Below are positions 34,316-43,868 of a stretch of DNA of 64,000 bases, piece by piece. The position numbers and the translations under genes are program-made. Position 1 is the stretch's first letter. Every line of letters begins with the position of its first letter. The DNA is from Desulfosporosinus sp. FKB (GTDB taxonomy: Bacteria; Bacillota; Desulfitobacteriia; Desulfitobacteriales; Desulfitobacteriaceae): positions 62,001 through 126,000 of the forward strand of contig NZ_NADJ01000034.1 of the NCBI RefSeq assembly GCF_002196705.1. Reading direction: 5' to 3'. The notes below the pieces were generated by a model. The model saw nothing but the letters and a program-made list of their open reading frames with translations, was not told the origin of the DNA and did no database searches.

Positions 34316-35500
34316 ATGATATCTAATAAAATGAAAGAGCAGGTTCAAAGCAGCTCGATTATTCGTGCAATGTTTGAGGAAGGAAAGCGATTGGCGGAAA
34401 TTCACGGTGCAGAAAATGTTTTTGACTTCAGCCTCGGAAATCCAAGTGTTGAGCCTCCGGAGGATGTTAGGCAAGCAATCTTAGAAATATTAAATACGGA
34501 AAACACCACTAAAATTCATGGATACATGAATAATTCAGGATTTGAGGACGTTAGGGCAATAATCGCCGATTCGATAAATGATAAATTTGGCACTGTTTTT
34601 GGACAGAGGAACATACTGATGACCGTCGGTGCTGCCGGCGGCATAAACGTTATTCTTAAAACATTACTAAACCCAGGAGATGAAGTCATTACCTTTGCCC
34701 CTTTTTTCGGAGAGTACCGAAATTATGTTAATAATTTTGAGGGCCAGCTGCTCGTAGTCTCCCCTAATACTCTTGATTTTCAACCAAATCTTGAAGAATT
34801 TAAGCAAAAAATTACTCCTCAAACCAAAGTGATTATTATAAATTCACCGAATAATCCTACCGGTGTGGTTTATTCCGAAGAAACTATCCTTAAAATGACA
34901 GACATTTTAAGAGAAAAACAAAAAGAATTTGGCACCGATATTTATCTCTTTTCTGATGAACCCTACCGAGAATTGGCCTATGACAATGTAAAAGTTCCTT
35001 ATGTAACTAAGTATTATGAAAACACAATTATCGGCTATTCATTTAGTAAGTCTCTTTCTTTGCCAGGCGAACGAATTGGCTATTTAGTAATTCCCGATCA
35101 GGCAGCAGATTTCGAAAATATACTGATAGCGGCGAATATCGCAAATCGTACCTTAGGTTATGTTAATGCGCCATCTCTATTTCAAAGAGTTGTGGCTAAA
35201 TGCTTGAATGCCAAAGTGGATGTTGAGACCTATAATAAGAATCGTGAACTTTTCTATAACGGACTCTTATCCTACGGCTATCAATGTATTAAGCCTGAAG
35301 GCGCATTCTACTTGTTTATTAAAACCCCCCTTGATAACGACGTGGAATTCTGCAATTTGGCCAAGCAGAAGAATATTCTTATTGTACCCGGAACTGCTTT
35401 TGGTTGTCCCGGCTATGCGCGTATTGCTTATTGTGTTGCTTATAAAACCATCGAGAACGCTTTGCCGGGATTCAAGGCGTTAATTGAAGAACTTCAATAA
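34316..35500 (+). CDS. Pyridoxal-phosphate-dependent aminotransferase, class I
   Basis: The 394-residue enzyme starts at ATG 34316, 9 bases after GGAAGG; TTG 34307 abuts that site. FDFSLGNPSVEPP (about 38), MTVGAAGGINVILKTLL, INSPNNPTGVVYSEE, FSDEPYRELAYD and the PLP lysine in GYSFSKSLSLPGERIGYL (about 244) show a complete fold I aminotransferase of the aspartate/aromatic type. The substrate is not determined. A strong terminator follows. Confidence 0.9.
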   Translation: MISNKMKEQVQSSSIIRAMFEEGKRLAEIHGAENVFDFSLGNPSVEPPEDVRQAILEILNTENTTKIHGYMNNSGFEDVRAIIADSINDKFGTVFGQRNILMTVGAAGGINVILKTLLNPGDEVITFAPFFGEYRNYVNNFEGQLLVVSPNTLDFQPNLEEFKQKITPQTKVIIINSPNNPTGVVYSEETILKMTDILREKQKEFGTDIYLFSDEPYRELAYDNVKVPYVTKYYENTIIGYSFSKSLSLPGERIGYLVIPDQAADFENILIAANIANRTLGYVNAPSLFQRVVAKCLNAKVDVETYNKNRELFYNGLLSYGYQCIKPEGAFYLFIKTPLDNDVEFCNLAKQKNILIVPGTAFGCPGYARIAYCVAYKTIENALPGFKALIEELQ

Positions 35501-35560
35501 GATATAAGTATCCTATTTATCCTTCGATGATGAAAGATGACATCTTAATTACATGTTAAT

Positions 35561-35590
35561 TGCGGGCTTTTTAGCCCGCAGTTTATTTTT
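35561..35590 (+). terminator. Terminator after the aminotransferase gene
   Basis: TGCGGGCT (35561-35568) pairs with AGCCCGCA (35573-35580), then GTTTATTTTT. Confidence 0.9.
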
Positions 35591-35678
35591 GTAGAGGAAA
35601 AAGCCGTAGGCTAACGGACTTTCTGTTCTTTATCCACTCTTCGGTTTTTTGCTTTTTATATAAAAATTAACCTCATGA

Positions 35679-36524
35679 CTAGGAAATAAACTCTAGAATT
35701 TTTTGGTAGGTTTCTTTTGTGTCCAGATACCCGTTTTGCAATAGTCCATGAAGCTTTTGAGGATTCTTTTCAATTCGACCAACCTCTAAGGCTTTAGATG
35801 GCCTGACGACAAGAGCCTGACCGTTACTCTCAAGCTGCTCAATATAATCTAAGGTATCGTTGTAAATTTTATAGCGATTCAACATCGTTTCTACTAAGGA
35901 AGGGTACTTTCTGTAAGCTACTTTGAGGAATCCGGTGAACTTAGCCGGACTTTTCCTGTAGCCGCGATTTCTTGTTAAGACGATGACATTTTTAGAGTTG
36001 CCGTCCTCAATGGATTTGCGGATAGGTATGGAATCTGAGATTCCACCATCTAATAATTCGTACCCTTTATAATGCACAATAGGAGATATAAGAGGCAGAG
36101 AAGCTGAGGCTCTTAAAGCCTGAAACTTTTCACCAATTTCTTCTTTAGTTAAATAAACAGGTTTACCGGTTTTACAATCTGTGGCACCTACTAAAAAATT
36201 ACAAGGAGAATTATAAAAAGTCTTAAAATCAAAAGCGACATGCTTATTAGGAACTTCGTCAAAGATAAAATCCATTCCAAAATATGATTTGCTGAGCAGA
36301 AGATTTCTTAAACTCATGTACCGCCAATCTTGCGCATAATTGATAATAACCTTCTCGTTACGTCCACGCTGCTTCGAAATATAGGAAACAGCATTGCATG
36401 CGCCGGCGGATACGCCAATGATATAGTTGAAATAGAGATCATTCTCCATAAAATATTCCAGAACTCCACAGGTATAGAGTCCTCTCATGCCTCCGCCCTC
36501 TAACACTAAGCCTATTTTTTCCAT
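35679..36524 (-). CDS. Patatin-like phospholipase family protein
   Basis: The 281-residue protein starts at ATG 36524, seven bases after GAGGTG; the GTG at 36533 lies in that site. The oxyanion motif is LEGGGMRGLYTCG (about 7-19), the nucleophile elbow is GVSAGACNA (about 38-46) and the dyad aspartate is in LLDGGISDSIPI (about 160). It closely resembles the YjjU/RssA group of single-domain patatins, probable cytoplasmic lipid acyl hydrolases. Confidence 0.93.
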   Translation of the reverse strand: MEKIGLVLEGGGMRGLYTCGVLEYFMENDLYFNYIIGVSAGACNAVSYISKQRGRNEKVIINYAQDWRYMSLRNLLLSKSYFGMDFIFDEVPNKHVAFDFKTFYNSPCNFLVGATDCKTGKPVYLTKEEIGEKFQALRASASLPLISPIVHYKGYELLDGGISDSIPIRKSIEDGNSKNVIVLTRNRGYRKSPAKFTGFLKVAYRKYPSLVETMLNRYKIYNDTLDYIEQLESNGQALVVRPSKALEVGRIEKNPQKLHGLLQNGYLDTKETYQKILEFIS

Positions 36525-36725
36525 AGCCTTCACCTCTGCAATATTAATTATTCATATAGCAATTTCATAATGCTGTAAAACTGAATTAGCGTTAGTTAAC
36601 AAACCTATAAGACATTTGAATAAAACTCTAATTGGCAACAGTATCCAAATTCATAGAAGAATATCCCATCTTGTACTATAATTAATACTAGACTATTAAG
36701 TAAGAAACATAGAGGAGAAGTATTC

Positions 36726-38006
36726 ATGGCACATAGAACGTTGAAATCAGGATATGAGCAATTAAGTGAGCGCTTAAATCGATTTCCGCAAGGGGCACCG
36801 CCTACCGAGTATTTGTTTAAAATACTTAAGGTTCTCATGAGCGAAAAAGAAGCTAGGATTATGTCCAAGCTGCCTATAAAGCCATTCACGGTTCAAGCTG
36901 CTAGCGCGGCCTTATCTATGGATTTAAAAGATACAGAAAAAACACTAATAGAACTTGCCTCCAGAGCCCTATTGTTGGATATTGAGGATCCCACAGGCGT
37001 AAGAACCTTTGTACTGCCGCCGCCGATGGCCGGTTTTTTCGAATTTTCTTTAATGCGGCTTAATGGGAACAGTAATCAAAGACTCCTTGCCGAACTATTT
37101 TATCAGTACTTAAATGTTGAGGAGAATTTTGTTCGCGATTTATTTGTTACCGAAACGAAATTAGGCCGGATTTTTGTCAATGAACAAGCGTTAAGCACCG
37201 TAAATGATCTTCATATCTTGGATTATGAACGAAGTAGTGAAATAATTAAAAAAGCCTCCCATATAGGAGTTGGCACTTGTTATTGCAGACATAAGATGAG
37301 TCATCTTGGCAAGGCATGTGATGCTCCTCTGGAGATTTGTATGACATTTGGAGGAACTGCAGCCAGCCTGATTAAATATGGTTATGCCAGAGAAATCACC
37401 GTTTCCGAATGTATGAGTTTAATTGAAAAGGCTTATGAGCATAACTTAGTCCAAATTGGTGAAAACGAACAAGAAGGATTACCTTTTTTATGCAATTGCT
37501 GCGGCTGTTGCTGTGAAGCTCTCTTGGCCATAAAACGGTTCGGAACCTTAAACACTATAAATACAACAAATTTCCTGCCAGAGGTAGACGAAGCCCGGTG
37601 CAAAGGCTGTGGAAGGTGTGTTCAAGCCTGCCCCGTGGGGGCCTTGTCCATTGAATCTCAAACGATAGGCGATAGCACAGTCCTAAAAAAAGTCAAATTA
37701 GATGAGAATGTCTGCCTGGGATGCGGTGTTTGTGTGAGAAATTGTAATCATGGGGCCTTAAAGCTTAATCACCGGGATAAACGGGTAATAACACCTGTCA
37801 ACTCTGTTCATCGCATCGTTTTGCAAAGTATTGAGAAAGGGCAGCTTCATAATCTCATCTTTGATAATCAGGCTTTGTTTAGTCACCGCGCCATGGCAGC
37901 AATTTTGGGAGCAATCTTAAAAATGCCTCCCCTTAAACAAATGATGGCAAGTGAACAGGTCAAGTCCAAGTATTTGTTAGCTCTTATTAAAAATTATAAG
38001 GTATGA
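36726..38006 (+). CDS. 4Fe-4S protein with helical N-terminal domain and extra cysteine clusters
   Basis: The 426-residue protein starts at ATG 36726 behind GAGGAG. A winged-helix-like N-terminal region (about 25-90) is followed by a helical segment, then GTCYCRHKM...C...C (about 182-206) and the dense CNCCGCCCEALL (about 255-266). Two ferredoxin motifs follow, CKGCGRCVQACP (about 291) and CLGCGVCVRNCN (about 328). The protein is cytoplasmic and could host several Fe-S clusters. Similar proteins in sulfate reducers and dehalogenators are annotated only as 4Fe-4S binding proteins. It could be a redox sensor or an electron carrier; I cannot choose. Confidence 0.8.
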   Translation: MAHRTLKSGYEQLSERLNRFPQGAPPTEYLFKILKVLMSEKEARIMSKLPIKPFTVQAASAALSMDLKDTEKTLIELASRALLLDIEDPTGVRTFVLPPPMAGFFEFSLMRLNGNSNQRLLAELFYQYLNVEENFVRDLFVTETKLGRIFVNEQALSTVNDLHILDYERSSEIIKKASHIGVGTCYCRHKMSHLGKACDAPLEICMTFGGTAASLIKYGYAREITVSECMSLIEKAYEHNLVQIGENEQEGLPFLCNCCGCCCEALLAIKRFGTLNTINTTNFLPEVDEARCKGCGRCVQACPVGALSIESQTIGDSTVLKKVKLDENVCLGCGVCVRNCNHGALKLNHRDKRVITPVNSVHRIVLQSIEKGQLHNLIFDNQALFSHRAMAAILGAILKMPPLKQMMASEQVKSKYLLALIKNYKV

Positions 38007-38037
38007 AAAGAATTAGATAATCGTTCTTTATGCCAGC

Positions 38038-38074
38038 AAAGGAAGAGACTTTTTAAAAAAAGTCCTTCCTTTGT
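38038..38074 (+). terminator. Terminator after the Fe-S gene
   Basis: AAAGGAAGAGACTTT pairs with AAAGTCCTTCCTTT with one bulge, and TTGTC follows. The T tract is short, but the hairpin sits in the expected place. Confidence 0.65.
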
Positions 38075-38127
38075 CTATATTGATTAGTTTTAGATTTTTG
38101 GGAAGCATGCAGCAGGCAATGATAACA

Positions 38128-38745
38128 TTATACTTCTTTAAGGATTAGTTGGTCTAAATCAATTCTCGGGCGTGGCTTAGGGTTTTGATCAGGATAGCCG
38201 ACAGGGATTAAGGCTACGACACGATAATTATCACTCAAATCGAGGATTTTCTTAACCTTTTCTTGATCGAACATCATGATCCAGCATGTGCCAAGACCAA
38301 GATCAACAGCTCGTAATGTAAGATGATCAACAGCAATGGCGGCATTTAACCGTAGATAGCCTTCGGCGACTGCTGGATCCAAGGGTATGCGTTTGGCATA
38401 GGCATCGGGGTCCATTTTTTCAAGAGGAGTATCATTAAAAGCTCCTGCTTCTTTAAGTTCTCGGGCTCTTGTTCCCATGCCTCCGAAGGACTCCATGTCC
38501 ACACAGCAGGCAATGACAACAGGTGCGTGGCTGACAAAGGGCAACGGCGAAGCTTCTGTCAGTCTGGCACGTGCTGCTTCACTTTTGATAACTACAAAGC
38601 GAGTAGGCTGAAGGTTACTGCCTGAGGGGGCAAGCCGAGCTGCTTCGATCAACTCTCTGATCGCCGTCTCAGGGACTGAATCTGCTTTGAATCGTCGAAT
38701 ACTCCGTCTGGTTTTCAGAGCATCAAGTAATTCCATAGAATTCAT
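38128..38745 (-). CDS. Nitroreductase family protein
   Basis: The 205-residue flavoprotein starts at ATG 38745 (ATG 38736 is the alternative). TRRSIRRFKADSVPE (about 12-26) and RLAPSGSNLQPTRFVVIK (about 37-54) are the FMN-binding motifs. DLGLGTCWIMMFD and the C-terminal LIPVGYPDQNPKPRPR follow. It should reduce nitro groups, quinones or flavins with NAD(P)H. The physiological substrate is unknown. Confidence 0.92.
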   Translation of the reverse strand: MNSMELLDALKTRRSIRRFKADSVPETAIRELIEAARLAPSGSNLQPTRFVVIKSEAARARLTEASPLPFVSHAPVVIACCVDMESFGGMGTRARELKEAGAFNDTPLEKMDPDAYAKRIPLDPAVAEGYLRLNAAIAVDHLTLRAVDLGLGTCWIMMFDQEKVKKILDLSDNYRVVALIPVGYPDQNPKPRPRIDLDQLILKEV

Positions 38746-39034
38746 CTTCTTTCTTTAAAACTAAAATTGCTTTTTAAGTATTTTTATCAGGCAAGGCATA
38801 CGTTCTTAATCTTATCTACTTACATTTTAGGGGATTACCCCCTTATTTGCAAATTCTGCACTGACTATAAAAAATTGTAAGTTGCTAGTCTTTTTAAAGA
38901 GAAAGTTTTAAGTAATTGGCAGTAATTAGAAGGTTATTGCTCTTAGTTGTCGAAATAGAAAAATACAATGATTATAATATAGCCTTGAGTAAAGCTGTTG
39001 CAAGAGATTAACTATTGAAATGGAGTGTCTGCCT

Positions 39035-40774
39035 ATGAAAAATAAAACGAAGAATTCAAAATCGGTTATCAACTACGGGATTAGGTTTAAATTACAAGCT
39101 AGCTTTTTAGCCGTAATTATAATGACACTTTTTGTGGGGATAGTGGGGTATTATGGTATTTACCGGCTTAATCAGAGCGCACAAGATCTGGGTGATCATT
39201 GGCTAAAGGCCACTAATGCCTTAGGACTGGTCGTTGAGGATACGGAAGATATGCAGAGGACGCTCCTATTGGGCTTTTCGGAACGAGGCGATGCGACGGC
39301 TTATCAAGGTATTAAGTTCAGCTTTCTTAATAATAAAACGAAATGGGAAAATGATTTCACGACCTATAGCAGATATGTAACGAGCTCCGAAGGGAAAACC
39401 AGAAATGAATCTATGAAAAAGGCATTCGATGCTTACATAACAGATGCTGATCAGGTTTGGAAGTTGATTGAAGACAATAACGACAAAGAGGCCCGAGCTC
39501 TTTTAATCGATAAGAGCAAGGAAAGTTTTGATCAAGTAATTAATGCAATGGAAGCTCAGATGTATTTTATGGATAAAGGAGGAGAACAAGCGGTTGCTGA
39601 CGCCCAGCTTACAAATGCTACTGGCTTAAAGTTTCTGATTATTTTTATCGGCGCCGCTTTTCTCCTCGGAATAGTGCTGACAATATTGTTGGCGAGAAAC
39701 ATCAGTCGGCCCCTTAATAAGGTCACGATGATTGCTCAATCCGTAGCTAATGGTGATTTAAAGGTTAGTATTCCGGAGATAAAAAATCGAGATGAAATAG
39801 GTATTTTAGCACAAGCGGTGGGGGATATGGTTCGATCGCTAAGAGAAATTATCGGTGAAGTATTAAATCAATCCGAGAGTGTAGCGGCAACGAGTGAAGA
39901 ATTGTCGGCAGCTGCCGAAGAAGCAACCACTGCGAGTGAACAAGTTTCCACCACTTTGGTTCAACTTACGACTGGCGCATCGAGTCAAGCATTATCGGTG
40001 AAGGATACGAGTGTTGTCATCGAACAGATGTCTTCGAGTGCTCAACAGGTGGCAGCCAATACGGAGATTGTTAATCAAAGTAGTGAGAAAGCAGCACAAG
40101 CAGCTGATGTGGGATTTCTGCAGGTGGAAAATGCAGTGCAAAAAATCGAACAAATTCGTGAAGTTTCGGTCCAAACCGCTGAGGCCGTATTTCATTTGGG
40201 CGAGCAATCGAAAGAGATTGGACAAATTGTTGATGTGATTAAGGGCATTTCGGAACAAACGAATTTATTAGCTTTAAATGCTGCCATTGAGGCGGCTCGA
40301 GCAGGTGAACATGGAAGGGGTTTTGCGGTGGTAGCTGACGAGGTTAGAAAGTTAGCGGAACAATCTTCTTTATCTGCTACTCAAATCGCATTCTTGATTG
40401 AAACGATACAACGTGACACGGAACGGGTTGTTGAGGGGATGGAGAAAGGCAAAGATGAGGTCGCTGCCGGTGTTGAAGCTGTAAATTTGGCAGGAAATTC
40501 CTTTAGAACTATCGTCGAAGAGGTTAATACTGTCGTCAAACAAATCCAGGAAGTTATTTCTGTTGCTCAGCAAATGGCCAGCGGAGCTGTTCATGCTGTG
40601 GAATCTGTTAAAAGTATTGGAGATATTGCCGAACAAACAGCGGCTAATGTGGAAGAAGTTTCAGCAACTTCTGAGGAGCAAGCGGCAACAATGAGTTCTG
40701 TAAGTCAATCTGCCGAGGCCTTGGCGAAGCTAGGTGAAAGTCTAGCTTTACTGGTGAGCAAATTTGACGTTTAA
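39035..40774 (+). CDS. Methyl-accepting chemotaxis protein
   Basis: The 579-residue protein starts at ATG 39035, with GGAG 9 bases ahead. One helix near 18-40, a four-helix-bundle sensor domain (about 45-200), a second helix (about 203-225), HAMP (about 226-280), and a cytoplasmic signalling domain with the hairpin tip [38 protein letters not shown] (positions about 413-450). Methylation helices flank the tip. Typical class with a 4HB_MCP input; the ligand cannot be guessed. Confidence 0.95.
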   Translation: MKNKTKNSKSVINYGIRFKLQASFLAVIIMTLFVGIVGYYGIYRLNQSAQDLGDHWLKATNALGLVVEDTEDMQRTLLLGFSERGDATAYQGIKFSFLNNKTKWENDFTTYSRYVTSSEGKTRNESMKKAFDAYITDADQVWKLIEDNNDKEARALLIDKSKESFDQVINAMEAQMYFMDKGGEQAVADAQLTNATGLKFLIIFIGAAFLLGIVLTILLARNISRPLNKVTMIAQSVANGDLKVSIPEIKNRDEIGILAQAVGDMVRSLREIIGEVLNQSESVAATSEELSAAAEEATTASEQVSTTLVQLTTGASSQALSVKDTSVVIEQMSSSAQQVAANTEIVNQSSEKAAQAADVGFLQVENAVQKIEQIREVSVQTAEAVFHLGEQSKEIGQIVDVIKGISEQTNLLALNAAIEAARAGEHGRGFAVVADEVRKLAEQSSLSATQIAFLIETIQRDTERVVEGMEKGKDEVAAGVEAVNLAGNSFRTIVEEVNTVVKQIQEVISVAQQMASGAVHAVESVKSIGDIAEQTAANVEEVSATSEEQAATMSSVSQSAEALAKLGESLALLVSKFDV

Positions 40775-40879
40775 ACTTTAGTGAAGATGTGTGTGATCAG
40801 AGTTCTGCGCAAAAGAAGTCTTCGGAGGAAGAGATTGGTCTCAGGTTGGAATTCACTGTTAAAATAAAGGAGGAAGCAT

Positions 40880-41089
40880 ATGGGAACAATGATTGCGGGA
40901 TTTACTCTGAATAAACTATTGACGTTGGGCCTAGGTGTTATTGCTGTGGGCTTTATACTTAAAAAGTTATTTAAGTTGGCAATTGCAGTACTTATAATTG
41001 CTGCACTTGTTTATTATGGCTTGCCTATAATTCATACTACATTGGCTCAATTTCCTAAATTCTCTGATATCTTGTTCGTGAATCTTTAA
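40880..41089 (+). CDS. Small hydrophobic membrane protein
   Basis: A 69-residue product starts at ATG 40880 behind AAAGGAGG. Two hydrophobic stretches (about 7-27 and 32-50) with a short basic KKLFK link suggest a helical hairpin in the membrane. No family recognised. Confidence 0.65.
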   Translation: MGTMIAGFTLNKLLTLGLGVIAVGFILKKLFKLAIAVLIIAALVYYGLPIIHTTLAQFPKFSDILFVNL

Positions 41090-41160
41090 AAAGCTCAGTA
41101 TAGATTACTTTTCAGCGCGGGATATTATAACAATAGCCTACGTTGAAAAGGGGTATTTAA

Positions 41161-42696
41161 ATGCATGGAACTGTATGGTCTTTGGTACCGTTTCTTGTGG
41201 TAATTCCACTGGCTCTGTTCACTAGACAGGTCTTGCCGGGCTTAGTTGCTGGTTTGTTAATAGGAGCCTACATGATTAATCCTACACCGTTAGGCGGGGT
41301 GGATACAGCACTTCAATACATTTTAAAAGAATTAGCTGTTTCGGACAATTTGCGTTTGATCGTCTTCATGTATGGTTTCGGAGCTTTCGTTGGCTTAGTT
41401 CGCATTACCGGAGGAGTCAGCGGTTTTGCTCAAATTATGGAAACAAAGATTCATTCCGGACGAGGCGCCTTTATCGTAACTTGGTTATCGTCCTTCCTTA
41501 CCTTCATGGCGCCTGATTTTCGGATCATTACGGTGGGCCCGGTCATGAAACAAGTATTCTCGCGTCTTCAAGTGCCTGTCAATAAGGTAGCATTTGTGAT
41601 TGATGCTACAGCGACACCTTTATGTGCGATTATGCCTCTAGGAACAGTCTTTATTGGTTATAGTATCGGATTGCTGGGGGTGGCGAGCCGGCATCAAGGA
41701 ATTCCTATGGCTCCTTATAATTTGTTTTTACTCAGCATCCCTTTTAACTTTTTTTCCTTGGCGATGCTCGCTTTTGCTTTGGGCTATACGTTTCTCAAAA
41801 GTGATAAAGTACAAGAAAAAAATTCCAGTGCTCAACCTGTTGAATCCATAGAGAAAATGAGGTCGATTGGTTCGGCGAAATTAGCTTATGCGGAAACTGC
41901 GCTGGAATTGTCAATCCCTTCACCTATCTCCAAAGAGAGGAAAAAGAGGGGTCATGACCATGGTGATGAACTATTTCCTGATCCGATAGAACTTGTCGCT
42001 CAAAAGGTTAAACCAGATGCTCTTAACCTTATAGTACCCTTAGCTCTTTTACTAACCTTAACATTATTTTTTACCTGGTGGGATGGCCATCTTCATTCTT
42101 CAAACATATTAGGTGCCTTTATCCAAGCTAATGCAGCAAAAGCGATGTTGGAAGCCTTGCTATCGACGCTGTTGTTCTCCTTTATTTGGTATGCCTTTCG
42201 CAAGGAACCTATCCAACGAACTCTTTTTGGTTTCATGCAAGGCGGCAATGAAATGATGGCTGTGAATGTTCTTTTAGTTTTTGTCTGGGCTGTTTCGGCA
42301 ATCTCTACAGACCTTGGGTTTGTCACTTATACGGAACAGACAGTGGGACGGTTAGTCCCGGCTGCTTTTATTGCACCAGCTTTTTTCGCATTGGGGTGTA
42401 TGCTCTCCTATGTAATTGGCTCATCCTTCGGTACTTGGGGGATTTTATTGCCGCTGGGGTTTTCGCTGGCGACGACTGAACACGCAGCTTTGCCCTTAAT
42501 TGCAGGAGCCGTATTTGCCAGCGGTACGTTTGGCGGATTTGTATCTCCACTAAGTGATAATACTGTGGCAATGGCAACTGTCATGAGAATTCCGGTTATG
42601 GACTACGCAAAGTTAAAACTGCGTCTGGGACTTCTGGTTGCAGCTGCCTGCATGATCTTATATGGTCTCGTCGGCTGGTTTTATCGTGGGACATAA
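41161..42696 (+). CDS. NhaC-family Na+/H+ antiporter (paralogue)
   Basis: The 511-residue protein starts at ATG 41161. It matches the gene at 32590 across its length: TWLSSFLTFMAPDFRIITVGPVMK, GNEMMAVNVLLVFVWAVSAISTDLGF, SSFGTWGILLPLGFSLA and SPLSDNTVAMATV. Both keep the acidic residue in PDFR and the divided layout, but the central loop here (about 225-280) is charged rather than Q/N-rich. The pair arose by duplication at some distance in the past. Substrate unknown. Confidence 0.9.
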   Translation: MHGTVWSLVPFLVVIPLALFTRQVLPGLVAGLLIGAYMINPTPLGGVDTALQYILKELAVSDNLRLIVFMYGFGAFVGLVRITGGVSGFAQIMETKIHSGRGAFIVTWLSSFLTFMAPDFRIITVGPVMKQVFSRLQVPVNKVAFVIDATATPLCAIMPLGTVFIGYSIGLLGVASRHQGIPMAPYNLFLLSIPFNFFSLAMLAFALGYTFLKSDKVQEKNSSAQPVESIEKMRSIGSAKLAYAETALELSIPSPISKERKKRGHDHGDELFPDPIELVAQKVKPDALNLIVPLALLLTLTLFFTWWDGHLHSSNILGAFIQANAAKAMLEALLSTLLFSFIWYAFRKEPIQRTLFGFMQGGNEMMAVNVLLVFVWAVSAISTDLGFVTYTEQTVGRLVPAAFIAPAFFALGCMLSYVIGSSFGTWGILLPLGFSLATTEHAALPLIAGAVFASGTFGGFVSPLSDNTVAMATVMRIPVMDYAKLKLRLGLLVAAACMILYGLVGWFYRGT

Positions 42697-42721
42697 TTAC
42701 AGTTATTTTGAGATGATTAAG

Positions 42722-42769
42722 GGGACGGTTCAAACAACACATTTTACAAGATGTTGTTTGAACCGTCCC
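42722..42769. terminator. Long hairpin after nhaC paralogue
   Basis: GGGACGGTTCAAACAAC (42722-42738) and GTTGTTTGAACCGTCCC (42753-42769) form a perfect 17-bp stem around a 14-base loop. No T tract follows, so it is a poor terminator and may be a mobile hairpin unit. Confidence 0.55.
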
Positions 42770-42779
42770 TAAATTATCT

Positions 42780-42892
42780 CATACCTTGCTTCTGTTGGGT
42801 AGAGTCTATCCTTCAGCGCGATAGCATTTGTTATGGGCTTGGCGCTTTCGTCACCGAAGTCCCAATGTTCAGCTTTAGCTGAACGTGTTCAC
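42780..42892 (+). repeat. Structured repeat, 5'-truncated (copy B, subfamily 1)
   Basis: It starts at CATACCTTGCTTCTG (P1 is lost), keeps the P3 region AGCGCGATAGC...ATGGGCTTGGCGCT, lacks the left arm of P4, and ends with TTCAGCTTTAGCTGAA and GTGTTCAC. It directly precedes the metallopeptidase leader. Confidence 0.82.
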
Positions 42893-42974
42893 TGTAGGCT
42901 GCATGGGTGTTTCCAATAAATTGATGGCCGCTGTAGATATGATTGTTTTAATCAAGTTAGGAGGATCTCATACC

Positions 42975-43694
42975 ATGGGCCAGATAAATGTCCGAGATGA
43001 AATAATCCCTTATGAAGAACGACGGAGCGTTCGCTATCGAAGAATAACATTAAGCATCCTGAATGATCGAGTTCGAATTTCAGCGCCCCCAAATGTGTCG
43101 AAAAGGCAAATAAAGGAGTTATTAAAGGCTAAAGAGGACTGGATTTTAAAATACTGGCTGATAAAACGCCAAAAGCAAGATCATTCGGTAAAGAACTTTA
43201 CTGATGGTGAACAATTTCCCTTTCGCGGTGAACAATTAAAACTATGTTTCCGAAGCCACAATTATCGTCGGATTCGGGTAAATTCAGATGGACAAATGCT
43301 TATTGTGTCATTGCCTCAGGACGGTCTTGATTCTCAATCTGCGGAAACTCTGCGCAAGTTTATTATAACCTGGTATAAAGTTCAAGCACGCAATCTTTTC
43401 AAGCAAAAACTTGATGATCAGGCAAAGCGAATGCAGGTTACATACCGAGACTTTCGCTTAAAAGATCAAAGAACAAGGTGGGGAAGCTGCTCCAGTCGCG
43501 GAAACTTGAATCTTAATTGGCGAATTATTATGGCTCCCGATAAAGTGATTGATTACCTTATTATTCACGAACTGGCTCATTTGACGCATCTGAACCATTC
43601 GCCGGAATTCTGGCAGCGAGTTAAAACCTTTATGCCGGAATATATGACCTGGAGAAAGTGGCTGAAAGACCATGGACATGAATTAGTGCTCTAG
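42975..43694 (+). CDS. YgjP/SprT-like zinc metallopeptidase (DUF45)
   Basis: The 239-residue protein starts at ATG 42975 (AGGAGG 9 bases before). The open frame extends back into repeat copy B, but without a ribosome binding site. The zinc site is HELAHLTHLNHSPEFW (about 197-212: H-E-x-x-H plus a downstream H), and the family block TRWGSCSSRGNLNLNWRI precedes it. The C-terminus is LKDHGHEL. These proteins are often found near restriction genes, but none is present here. Confidence 0.93.
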   Translation: MGQINVRDEIIPYEERRSVRYRRITLSILNDRVRISAPPNVSKRQIKELLKAKEDWILKYWLIKRQKQDHSVKNFTDGEQFPFRGEQLKLCFRSHNYRRIRVNSDGQMLIVSLPQDGLDSQSAETLRKFIITWYKVQARNLFKQKLDDQAKRMQVTYRDFRLKDQRTRWGSCSSRGNLNLNWRIIMAPDKVIDYLIIHELAHLTHLNHSPEFWQRVKTFMPEYMTWRKWLKDHGHELVL

Positions 43695-43755
43695 GATAAC
43701 GGGATGTCCGAAACTGCGAACTACGAAATAATGAAGTTAGCAAGAGGATGTTCAT

Positions 43756-43868
43756 CCAATCGTGAGACTCCCACTTCTACAAGTGGGAGTGGTTCCCATA
43801 CCTTGCTTCGGTGGGGGTAGAGTCCCCCACCGAAGCCCCGATGGTCAGCTTTAGCTGAACGAGTTCAC
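43756..43868 (+). repeat. Structured repeat, middle deleted (copy C, subfamily 1)
   Basis: It follows TTCAT. It has the perfect P1 stem ACTCCCACTT-CTAC-AAGTGGGAGT, then P2 as an uninterrupted hairpin (GCTTCGGTGGGGG, TAGAGT, CCCCCACCGAAGC), and the terminal hairpin with GAGTTCAC. P3 and P4 are absent. The LysR gene on the other strand reads through most of it. Confidence 0.9.

Noticed and set aside
42885-42974. N-terminal extension of the metallopeptidase into repeat copy B
   Set aside because: No ribosome binding site; AGGAGG with ATG 42975 gives the normal family start.
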